Source: an uncultured Clostridia bacterium (GTDB taxonomy: Bacteria; Bacillota; Clostridia; TANB77; CAG-508). Taken from it: a stretch of DNA of 25,495 nt. The stretch is taken from contig CAKOVK010000023.1 of the NCBI GenBank assembly GCA_934121925.1, positions 1 to 25,495 of the forward strand. The letters run 5' to 3'. Both the position numbers and the translations under genes were made by a program. Positions 1-6,772 of the stretch are shown in pieces. The stretch's first letter is position 1. Each line of letters begins with the position of its first letter. The notes under the pieces were generated by a model. The model worked only from the letters and a program-made list of their open reading frames with translations. It searched no databases and was not told where the DNA came from.

Positions 1-73
1 GCTCCCTCAAGGATTCGAACCTTGGACCCACCGGTTATGAGCCGGTTGCTCTGACCAACTGAGCTAAGGGAGC
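1..73 (-). tRNA. tRNA with anticodon CAT (elongator Met or Ile2), 3' end cut by window edge
   Basis: The minus strand folds as a complete cloverleaf with acceptor stem GCTCCCT/AGGGAGC, a D arm, an anticodon loop CTCATAA (anticodon CAT) closed by ACCGG/CCGGT, and a T arm with TTCGAAT. The discriminator base and any CCA would lie left of position 1. The first acceptor pair is G-C and the anticodon stem lacks the three G-C pairs of an initiator, so this is not tRNA-fMet. Whether it is elongator Met or a lysidine-modified Ile tRNA cannot be settled by eye; the CTCATAA loop looks like Ile2 of other Firmicutes. Confidence 0.93.
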
Positions 74-81
74 ATTTGTTC

Positions 82-115
82 AACGCGAAATTTATTATAA
101 GATATTTTTCGCGTT
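82..115. terminator. Hairpin between folA and the CAT tRNA
   Basis: AACGCGAAA at 82-90 is complementary to TTTCGCGTT at 107-115, giving a nine-pair stem with a loop of about 16 bases. There is no T-run after it on the minus strand, so it is at best a weak terminator or a processing hairpin ahead of the tRNA. No other signal was seen in the AT-rich gap 74-156. Confidence 0.35.
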
Positions 116-156
116 CTGTCAATACAAAATTTCAATTTTTTTTAATTTTTTTAAAA

Positions 157-645
157 TTATTTTCTAATGTATGTTATATACTCGTAATCATAAGGATTTT
201 CAGCATTTTTTAGTCCTTTTTCTTTTGAGATTTCTTTCCACTCTTCTTCTTTTATTTCTGGGAAATATACATCTCCCTCAAAGTCTTCGTTTATTTTTGT
301 TATATATAATTTATTTACATATGGCATTAATAATTTATAAATCGTCGCTCCACCTATTACAAAATTTTCTTCTTCTGAATTTATGTATTTATCTAGCTTT
401 GATATGTCATCTAAAACCTCTACATTTTCATTGTCTATATTCATTTCCATATCGTTACATAATATAATATGCTTTCTATTTGGTAAAACTCTTCCTAGGG
501 ACTCGAAAGTTTTTCTTCCCATTATTATATTTTTACCTGTTGTAATTTGTTTAAATCTTTTTAAGTCTTCTGGTAAATGCCAAATTAGTTTATTATCTTT
601 TCCTATTACATTACCATTTGCTATTGCGACTATTGTACTTAGCAT
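157..645 (-). CDS. folA: Dihydrofolate reductase
   Basis: This enzyme reduces dihydrofolate to tetrahydrofolate with NADPH in the cytoplasm and so regenerates the cofactor used up by thymidylate synthase. The 162 residues match the usual length of bacterial DHFR. Visible family signatures are the N-terminal strand MLSTIVAIANGNVIGKDN, the WHLPEDL segment with the substrate-binding acidic residue, the NADPH-site stretch IIMGRKTFESLGRVLPNR and the FVIGGATIYKLLMP motif near residue 95. The start follows a strong TAAGGAGG ribosome site that overlaps the end of thyA only 13 bases upstream, so the two genes are co-transcribed and probably translationally coupled. No terminator with a T-run is obvious after it. 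Nothing is missing from the fold as far as can be read. Confidence 0.97.
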   Translation of the reverse strand: MLSTIVAIANGNVIGKDNKLIWHLPEDLKRFKQITTGKNIIMGRKTFESLGRVLPNRKHIILCNDMEMNIDNENVEVLDDISKLDKYINSEEENFVIGGATIYKLLMPYVNKLYITKINEDFEGDVYFPEIKEEEWKEISKEKGLKNAENPYDYEYITYIRK

Positions 646-658
646 TATATTTTCCTCC

Positions 659-1450
659 TTATACTGCTACATTCATTTTTATTTTTCCTAAATGTTTATA
701 ATCTATAAGTTCTATATCTTCTGGCTTGAAATCATAAAAGTCTTTTATTTCTGGATTTATCCAAAGTTTTGGTGCTGGATATGCCTTATCTCTTCTTGAT
801 AATTGTTCCTTCATGCCTTCTACTTGATTTTCATATATATGTGCATTACTTATACATACTGTAAGTAGTCCTGGCTTTAAATTTGTTACTTGAGCTAGCA
901 AATGAACAAATACAGCATATTGTGTTACATTAAATGGATGTCCTAAAGGAATATCATTTGATCTTATTGTAAGCATACAATTCAATTTTCCATCTGTTAC
1001 ATCCCAACAGCTATTAAATACACATGGATATAAAGCTCCTGTATCTAAGTATGGTATTTGCCAAAGATTTAGAACCATTCTTCTATCCTGTGGATTTGTT
1101 TTTAGCTGATGTATTAATTTATCTACCTGGTTAAATTTTTTTACGACCCAACCATATGCAGTTCCTATTGTTCCATCTTCCATTTCCCATTCATCCCATA
1201 TATGAACATTTTGTTCATGCAAGTCACTAATTTTATTAGATTGTTTTTGGAAAATCCATAACAGTTCCTTTATTGCTGCCTTATATGCAACATATTTTGT
1301 CGTAAGTATAGGAAATTCCTCTTGTAAATCAAATCTCAAAATTTGATGTGGCAATTTATATGTTGCTATTCCTGTTCTATTTTGATCGTAATATCCATCT
1401 TTTAAAATTCTTTCTACTAAATCTAAATATTGTTCATCATACTTACTCAT
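659..1450 (-). CDS. thyA: Thymidylate synthase (folate-dependent ThyA type)
   Basis: ThyA methylates dUMP to dTMP using methylene-tetrahydrofolate and releases dihydrofolate, the substrate of the folA product next to it. The ATG at 1450 is preceded at good spacing by GGAGGAG; an in-frame ATG 18 bases further up has no ribosome site. The protein is then 263 residues. The phosphate-binding RR pair is near residue 123, the catalytic Cys is about residue 143 in ALYPCV, RSND follows near 163, and PFN near 172 carries the Asn that selects dUMP over dCMP. The late His and Tyr are in NAHIYENQ. The residue after the catalytic Cys is Val where the classical family has His, and the Cys region (FNSCWDV) is unlike that of E. 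coli, so this belongs to a divergent ThyA branch. The Asn argues against dCMP hydroxymethylase. Confidence 0.95.
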   Translation of the reverse strand: MSKYDEQYLDLVERILKDGYYDQNRTGIATYKLPHQILRFDLQEEFPILTTKYVAYKAAIKELLWIFQKQSNKISDLHEQNVHIWDEWEMEDGTIGTAYGWVVKKFNQVDKLIHQLKTNPQDRRMVLNLWQIPYLDTGALYPCVFNSCWDVTDGKLNCMLTIRSNDIPLGHPFNVTQYAVFVHLLAQVTNLKPGLLTVCISNAHIYENQVEGMKEQLSRRDKAYPAPKLWINPEIKDFYDFKPEDIELIDYKHLGKIKMNVAV

Positions 1451-1546
1451 AAAACTCCTCCATATCATAGTATAAATATTATATAATTTTTCTATTCACC
1501 AAAAAGTGGCTTTATCGTACTTTTCTTCTTGCCGATTTGAGTTTCC

Positions 1547-1580
1547 GAATGAAATGAGGAAATCTCAAAAGCAATAGCAA
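1547..1580 (-). repeat. Dispersed 34-bp repeat, copy 1
   Basis: On the minus strand this reads TTGCTATTGC, then TTTTGAGATTT, then CCTCATTTCATTC. It matches 23546-23579 on the plus strand at 32 of 34 positions. In both places the repeat follows directly behind a long hairpin. Confidence 0.75.
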
Positions 1581-1587
1581 TTACAGT

Positions 1588-1635
1588 ATTTTTGTGGAAT
1601 AGGAAATTTTTCAATTCTTCTTATTCCACAAAAAT
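1588..1635. repeat. Perfect 14-bp inverted repeat upstream of thyA
   Basis: ATTTTTGTGGAATA at 1588-1601 is exactly complementary to TATTCCACAAAAAT at 1622-1635, with a 20-base loop. It lies in the gap between the 282-residue gene and thyA, directly after a terminator-like hairpin. The GTGGAAT/ATTCCAC ends resemble those of the structured element at 8748-8856. Confidence 0.7.
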
Positions 1636-1657
1636 AGGGCGGAATTACCTTCCGTCC
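1632..1657 (-). terminator. Terminator of the 282-residue gene
   Basis: On the minus strand GGACGGAA and TTCCGCCC form a stem of eight positions with one mismatch around a short loop, followed by CTATTTTT. It starts a few bases after the stop codon at 1666, which fits an intrinsic terminator. Confidence 0.6.
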
Positions 1658-1665
1658 TAATACTT

Positions 1666-2514
1666 TTAATTTTTTGCTCCTCTGCCTTCTGGAAGTGCTG
1701 GGACATCTAATCTTACTCTTATTTTTGTTATATATGATATTGTTCTTACTAATTTACTATTTTTAATTCTTTGCCATAATGAAGGTTTTACTTCAAATCT
1801 TGTTTCTTCAATATATTCATCTTGTACTGGCTCTAAAATAGCTGTTTTTACTTCTTGTTTTTCTTCTTTTTCCTCTGTTACAACTGGAGTTGGAATTCCT
1901 TTCAAAGCTTCTGCAACTTCTATTCCTATATAACTCAAAGCTTTGCTTCTATCTTCTATTCTTTCCATATCTATTTCTATATGTAAATTGCTTTCTAAAT
2001 TAGATATTCTAGCTTTTACTAATTTAACTGCATCTTCATAATTTGCTGGTTTTTTAGTTTTGCATTTTCCTATTATAATTAATGCTTCTACAATATCCTC
2101 TGAAACAACATTGCTTATTTGTTTTACCCTAGTTTTCCATTCTTTATCTTTTGATTGTACAGCTTCAAATACATCTTTTAATTCTGCTGCTTTTGCTATG
2201 TTATTTTCTCTTTGTCTTATAAGAGTTTCTATTTGTTTTGTATTTTCTTCAAATTGATTTGTTGCAAATTCTACTAATCCATATGCTGCTTTATATACGC
2301 TGTATGGAAAATTTTTCTTCTTAGGATATTCTATTAAATATGTTTTAATAGAATCTATTAAATCCTTAAAATAAGCATCATCTTCTAATTGAACAATTTG
2401 CTTTTTATTGTTCGGATTAATCATTTTTTGTACTTTATCAATATTTGATAAAATTTTTTCTTCTGTAATTATCATTTTTACGTTTACTATGCCTGGCTTA
2501 TGAAAAAAAAGCAC
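1666..2514 (-). CDS. Uncharacterised coiled-coil protein, 282 residues
   Basis: I do not recognise this family. The protein is soluble by eye, mostly helical and highly charged, with a heptad-rich central part (about residues 85-135) and a Glu/Lys-rich linker near residues 212-225. A basic C-terminal tail (SLWQRIKNSKLVRTISYI, then VRLDVPALPEGRGAKN) could bind membrane or nucleic acid. The start is a GTG at 2514 placed about seven bases after AAAGGAGGGG; the first ATG, 13 codons in, has no ribosome site. A promoter with -10 TATAAT and a 17-bp spacer lies about 45 bases upstream, and three GTTAC repeats sit above it. The gene appears to be a single transcription unit ending at the hairpin near 1640. 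Function unknown; the reading frame looks real from its ribosome site, promoter and terminator. Confidence 0.8.
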   Translation of the reverse strand: MLFFHKPGIVNVKMIITEEKILSNIDKVQKMINPNNKKQIVQLEDDAYFKDLIDSIKTYLIEYPKKKNFPYSVYKAAYGLVEFATNQFEENTKQIETLIRQRENNIAKAAELKDVFEAVQSKDKEWKTRVKQISNVVSEDIVEALIIIGKCKTKKPANYEDAVKLVKARISNLESNLHIEIDMERIEDRSKALSYIGIEVAEALKGIPTPVVTEEKEEKQEVKTAILEPVQDEYIEETRFEVKPSLWQRIKNSKLVRTISYITKIRVRLDVPALPEGRGAKN

Positions 2515-2557
2515 TGTAAACTCCCCTCCTTTGTACTAAGTACTCTGATTATTTATA

Positions 2558-2586
2558 ATTATACATTCTTTGCGAAAAAACTACAA
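2558..2586 (-). promoter_or_regulatory. Promoter of the 282-residue gene
   Basis: On the minus strand TTGTAG (2581-2586) is separated by 17 bases from TATAAT (2558-2563), a sigma-A type pattern with a perfect -10. It points at the GTG start at 2514. Confidence 0.6.
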
Positions 2587-2617
2587 TAGAATTTTCCAAA
2601 TTTTATATATCTATTTC

Positions 2618-2653
2618 GTTACATTTTTGTTACAACTATGTTACGAAATTACA
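2618..2653. promoter_or_regulatory. Three GTTAC direct repeats at 11-bp period (possible response-regulator site)
   Basis: GTTAC begins at 2618, 2629 and 2640, exactly one helical turn apart, followed by an ATTACA at 2648. The block overlaps the 3' end of the acyl-CoA synthetase gene and lies 30-60 bases upstream of the -35 box of the 282-residue gene. Direct repeats of about six bases with an 11-bp period are typical of OmpR/PhoB-family operators, including PhoP boxes of Bacillus (TTAACA-like). The assignment to a regulator is inference. Confidence 0.35.
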
Positions 2654-4505
2654 TAACGTTTTGATTGTTCTTTTCTATTTTTGCTAATTCTTCATATCTT
2701 TTAATTTTTAATGTAGTAGTTTTTATAAGTGGTTCTTCCGATATTATCAACTCTTTAATATACTTATATGGTGGCATTGTTTTATTTATCTCTTTTATCT
2801 TTTGCCATAAGATCTCTTTTATTTCTTCCTTTTCTTCAACTTTATATATTTCTTTAATTAAATCTTTATCATAAACAATTTCAATGCACAATTTTAAGTC
2901 ATCTTCATTGTTATCTTCTGGTTTTCCATATACAAATGATTCTTTCACTCCATCTACTCTATTTATTATGCTTTCAATTTCTTCAGGATAAACGTTTTTT
3001 CCATTTTTTAATACTATTACGCTTTTCTTTCTTCCCGCTAAGAATAAAAAGCCTTTTTTATCTATATATCCTAGATCTCCTGTATGGAACCATCCTTTTT
3101 CAAATACTTCCTTATTAGCCTCTTCATTTTGATAATATCCAAGCATAACACTTGGTCCTTTTACTATGACTTCACCTATTCCATTTTCATCTTTATTTAT
3201 TATTTTTAATTTTACGCTAGGAAATACCTTTCCTACTGAACCTATTCTTTGTTCAAAATCTGTTCCTGCTGCTATTACAGGAGAAGTTTCTGTTAATCCA
3301 TATCCCTGTACTATTCTAAATCCTAATTCACTAAAACCTTTTTCCACTTCATAATCTAATGCTGCTCCTCCATTTACCATAAGTCTTAATTTAGGACCTA
3401 ATGATTCATGTATCTCCTTAAACATTTTCTTTCTTAAATCTATTCCTACTTTTGAAAGCATTCCGCTTAGCTTCATTATTTTTTCTACTTCTGTTAGTTT
3501 TCCTTTTTTCTCTATTGATTTCATCACTCTTTTGTATATATTCTCATAAAGTGCCGGAACTGAAATCATAGCAGTTATTTCAAATTCTTTTATATTGCTT
3601 GCAATGTGTCTTATTCCTTCACAATATGCAACTGCTGCACCTGTATACATAACATATAAAAATCCTACTGTGCATTCGAATGTATGGTGCAAAGGTAAAA
3701 ATGATAATAATGTATCATTTTCATCTATTTTTAAAACTGATGCTATGTCCATCAAATTTGAGCATATATTTTTATGTGATAGCATTACAGCTTTTGACAT
3801 TGCTGTTGTTCCAGATGTAAAGAGCATAAAGGTCATTTCTTCGTTATTTATTTTAGCATTCAAAAATCTTTTATCCCCTTTACTTATTAGCTCTTTGCCC
3901 TTTTCTACAAATTCATGTTCAGAGTAAACTCCATTTTCCATCTTATCTAAATCCATAGAAATGTAGTATCTTAAGTCTGTAGTTCTTCTTTGTTTTATAT
4001 CTTGCATAACTTCATCATATTTACTAGAGTAAAATATAGCTTCTACTCCAGAACGAACAATTAAACTTTCCAATTCATTTGCTGGCAAAGCTTTGTCTAA
4101 TGGCACTATAACTCCTGTTCCACAGCACGTAGCCAAATATGCTAAGCACCATTCATATCTATTTTCAGATATAACTGCTATTCTTTTTCCTTTCAAGCCC
4201 AAATCTATAAGTTTTGTTCCTAAAGCATTTACTTTATCTATAAATTCTTTATATGTAATAGCATCAAAAACTCCTGGTTCTGCTGTTTTGTACTTAAATG
4301 CTGGTTTATCTCCACATCTTTTTTCTGTTTTTGCAAGCATATCTTTTAAATCTGTAATTTTTTCAAAAGAATGAAGTTTTCTCTTTTTCTTTTTTTCTTT
4401 TTCCCCCGCTAATTCTTCTATTTCTGCTATTTCTTCTTTTTTGTATCCCTTTTCTTCAAAAAATTTAATCATTGTATTTAATATTTTACGCTTTTCTTTA
4501 TCCAT
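2649..4505 (-). CDS. Long-chain acyl-CoA synthetase (AMP-forming)
   Basis: A member of the adenylate-forming superfamily that activates a fatty acid to acyl-AMP and then acyl-CoA, acting at the inner face of the membrane. Motifs in order: the P-loop FTSGTTAMSKAV (about residues 229-240), LPLHHTFE, GYGLTETSP, GWFHTGDLGYID with the ribose-binding Asp, and a C-terminal KNGKNVYPEEIE hinge. The late catalytic Lys is likely in LIKTTTLKIKR. The P-loop departs from the usual TSGTTGxPKGV at three positions but keeps the Lys. The ATG at 4505 follows GAGGTG at good spacing; the ATG 18 codons earlier has none. The product is 618 residues with a charged N-terminal extension of about 45 residues before the first recognisable segment, which looks helical and Lys/Glu-rich. 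FadD-like is secure, the exact acyl chain is not. Confidence 0.9.
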   Translation of the reverse strand: MDKEKRKILNTMIKFFEEKGYKKEEIAEIEELAGEKEKKKKRKLHSFEKITDLKDMLAKTEKRCGDKPAFKYKTAEPGVFDAITYKEFIDKVNALGTKLIDLGLKGKRIAVISENRYEWCLAYLATCCGTGVIVPLDKALPANELESLIVRSGVEAIFYSSKYDEVMQDIKQRRTTDLRYYISMDLDKMENGVYSEHEFVEKGKELISKGDKRFLNAKINNEEMTFMLFTSGTTAMSKAVMLSHKNICSNLMDIASVLKIDENDTLLSFLPLHHTFECTVGFLYVMYTGAAVAYCEGIRHIASNIKEFEITAMISVPALYENIYKRVMKSIEKKGKLTEVEKIMKLSGMLSKVGIDLRKKMFKEIHESLGPKLRLMVNGGAALDYEVEKGFSELGFRIVQGYGLTETSPVIAAGTDFEQRIGSVGKVFPSVKLKIINKDENGIGEVIVKGPSVMLGYYQNEEANKEVFEKGWFHTGDLGYIDKKGFLFLAGRKKSVIVLKNGKNVYPEEIESIINRVDGVKESFVYGKPEDNNEDDLKLCIEIVYDKDLIKEIYKVEEKEEIKEILWQKIKEINKTMPPYKYIKELIISEEPLIKTTTLKIKRYEELAKIEKNNQNVM

Positions 4506-4600
4506 CTTACACCTCAAATTCCTATTATCAAATGTATTATACATCATTTTTTTATTCAATTCAACTTTTTCAAAAAGTCAGTATAGCAAAAATTATATAA

Positions 4601-4630
4601 GATAAAAAACTCCAAACGGAGTTTTTTATC
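4601..4630 (-). terminator. Intrinsic terminator of the HD-domain gene
   Basis: GATAAAAAACTCC and GGAGTTTTTTATC form a perfect stem around a four-base loop, with the T-run in the 3' arm on the minus strand. The hairpin begins inside the last codons of the HD-domain gene. Confidence 0.85.
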
Positions 4631-6701
4631 TTTCTTCTTCATCTCCACCATGTACAGTATCTCCACCATGTACAGTATCTCCACCAGGTACAGTTATATC
4701 ATACTTATCATTAAGATTTTTTCTTCCATCATTTTTTCTAAATCCATTTTCAAATTTACTTGGCTCTATAAATCCACACTCTTCTGCATGTGTACGCATA
4801 GCGCTGTCTCCCATTCCTGATATATAATTAATCGCCATTTGAATAGCCATTTTTCCTTCTATCTTTTTTCTTTCTCTTTTAATAATAGGCTTTGCGAATT
4901 CCTTAATTTGTTCTTCAGTAACATTTTCGGCACTTCCATATTTTTTAATAAATTTCTTTCTAATATATTCTTCTTGCCTTGCAACTTTTTTATCAAAATA
5001 CTCAATATCTGTTTTTCTTTTTTTCTTCTCATTTTGTGGTAATAAATTTAAAGCCTCTTTTATTTTTAATGTAATTTGATTTTCTATTGCATGGAATGTA
5101 TTTTGGTATTGAATAGCAAATAGTTCTCCAGAATCCAACACGTAATGATATGCCGCATTACATAACTCTTGTCTTGCAATATTTATTTCTCTTTTACCTT
5201 CTGAGGTAAATTTGCTTCCACCTTTTATAAATCTTATTCCATATTTTTTTCTATATTTGCTATGTTCTTCTTCATCTGTATATCCTAACGTCTTTAGATA
5301 TTTAATAGCTTCTGGCTCAGTTACATGTTTCCTCATTGTTTTATCATAAAATTTACTTTCAATAGCTCCAGTTTTTCTCAAAGCCAATGCTACCATATGA
5401 ACTAATTTATCTGTTGCAACAGGTAGTTCTTCTGCTAAATAATTCCATTTTGTTTCTGGAACATATTTGTAATTTAGTTTTTTTGCCGTAAAGAACAATC
5501 TTTTCATGTTATCAGAAAAAGTAATATCACCTTTTGCTTTTGATTCTTTTAGCAAGTTCTGAATCATTTTTTCTCTTACTCTACTTGTAATTTCTTCTAT
5601 TACTGCTGATCTCATTCTTAGTTTTTTTCTTGTAAATTCTTTTAATTTTGTAATATCAGCCTCTAAATATTTTTTATCTTCATCTGACATATTTTCTGTT
5701 TGATGTTCTTTTCTATAATTTTTAATGTATCTTTCTATAACTTTTCCTGCTTGCTCCTTTTGTTGAGGATCTGTTAAATTTTCATAATTTTCTACTTTTT
5801 CACGTATTTTTTTTATTAACTTATCTGCTTCTTCAATTATTTCTCTATTTTCAATTGCTCTTGCATCACTAACTAGTTGCATTAATTTTTCTTCTTTAAT
5901 CTCTTCAATTATATTTTTAGCAACTTCTATTTTTTCTTCTCTTTTTGCTATATAGTCATCTGACAATATGTCTCCTAAAAATTCTAAATAATCTTGATCA
6001 AAGTCTTTTTGAATCCCTAGTCTAAATCTGTCTTGTATATCTGTAGACAAATATGCAATGACATCTGCATATTTTGCAATTCGCCCTTCAGTTGTTTGTG
6101 CAATAAATTTATAATTATTAGTAGCATTTGATAGTCTAAGCTTTTCAAAGACAGCAGTTCTAATATCAGGATATTCTTCTGGTTCAGAGTTCATTTCACT
6201 TGCCGAAGCTTCTCCATCATGTGAAACAACAACATCTAAAAAATAATAAAATTCATCTTCTAATTTTTTTCTAAGTTCAGGTCTGTTTTTTATATTAGGA
6301 ATTTTACTTACTGCTTTTTCGCAAATATTTTCGCTTATAATTGTTTCTATTCCTTTTGCATTATGATGATAATATTCTACATTATCTACTTTCCCTATTC
6401 CTGTAAAAAGTTCTTCTCCATCATGTGCAGTAAATGGATGCCCTGCGTCATGCATAAGCATTCCAGCATATATGTAATTAGCATTCAATCCTAATCCTTC
6501 AGCAATTCTTTTTGAAATATCAGCTACAGCTGTTACATGCCTTGCTCTTGAGGTAATATGTGCTTCTAATGAATTTTTTGATGTTTGCATCCCTTTATCT
6601 TCAGCGCGCTTCATAAAGTTGCTTTCTCCAATTGCTTCAATTAAATAACCTATATAATTGTCCCATTCAAGATGTAGTTTCTTCGAAGATATATCTTCCA
6701 T
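4626..6701 (-). CDS. HD-domain phosphohydrolase, dGTPase-like
   Basis: The N-terminal 230 residues look like the dGTP triphosphohydrolase branch of the HD superfamily: SRARH with metal-ligand His55, MHDAGHPFTAHDGEE with the HD pair at 84-85, a YYHH cluster at 110-113, VVSHDGE at 159-164 and KYADVIAY with Asp213. Such enzymes hydrolyse dGTP, or sometimes other dNTPs, to the nucleoside and triphosphate. The rest of the 691 residues is long, helical and very charged, including a coiled-coil-like stretch at about 240-380 that ordinary dGTPases do not have at this length. The C-terminus ends in a three-unit GGDT(V)H repeat. The ATG at 6701 follows AGGGG, and a strong promoter (TTTACA, 17 bases, TATAAT) lies at 6736-6764, so this is its own unit. 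The exact substrate is not provable from sequence. Confidence 0.8.
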   Translation of the reverse strand: MEDISSKKLHLEWDNYIGYLIEAIGESNFMKRAEDKGMQTSKNSLEAHITSRARHVTAVADISKRIAEGLGLNANYIYAGMLMHDAGHPFTAHDGEELFTGIGKVDNVEYYHHNAKGIETIISENICEKAVSKIPNIKNRPELRKKLEDEFYYFLDVVVSHDGEASASEMNSEPEEYPDIRTAVFEKLRLSNATNNYKFIAQTTEGRIAKYADVIAYLSTDIQDRFRLGIQKDFDQDYLEFLGDILSDDYIAKREEKIEVAKNIIEEIKEEKLMQLVSDARAIENREIIEEADKLIKKIREKVENYENLTDPQQKEQAGKVIERYIKNYRKEHQTENMSDEDKKYLEADITKLKEFTRKKLRMRSAVIEEITSRVREKMIQNLLKESKAKGDITFSDNMKRLFFTAKKLNYKYVPETKWNYLAEELPVATDKLVHMVALALRKTGAIESKFYDKTMRKHVTEPEAIKYLKTLGYTDEEEHSKYRKKYGIRFIKGGSKFTSEGKREINIARQELCNAAYHYVLDSGELFAIQYQNTFHAIENQITLKIKEALNLLPQNEKKKRKTDIEYFDKKVARQEEYIRKKFIKKYGSAENVTEEQIKEFAKPIIKRERKKIEGKMAIQMAINYISGMGDSAMRTHAEECGFIEPSKFENGFRKNDGRKNLNDKYDITVPGGDTVHGGDTVHGGDEEER
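4642..4695. repeat. Tandem 18-bp repeat, three copies, coding
   Basis: The unit TCTCCACCATGTACAGTA is present twice exactly (4642-4659, 4660-4677) and once with two changes (4678-4695). Read on the minus strand it encodes tandem V(H/P)GGDT blocks at the very C-terminus of the HD-domain protein. Confidence 0.9.
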
Positions 6702-6735
6702 ATAAAATCCCCCTATTCATAAAACGACTCTTTTA

Positions 6736-6764
6736 ATTATAACATATTAAGAACATTTTGTAAA
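6736..6764 (-). promoter_or_regulatory. Promoter of the HD-domain gene
   Basis: TTTACA (6759-6764), a 17-base spacer and TATAAT (6736-6741) on the minus strand form a near-consensus sigma-A promoter. It begins nine bases after the restored dxs stop codon. Confidence 0.75.
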
Positions 6765-6772
6765 ACTCAGCA

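Noticed and set aside
2649..4559. Longer acyl-CoA synthetase starting at 4559
   Set aside because: No ribosome site precedes that ATG, while the ATG at 4505 has GAGGTG at the right distance.
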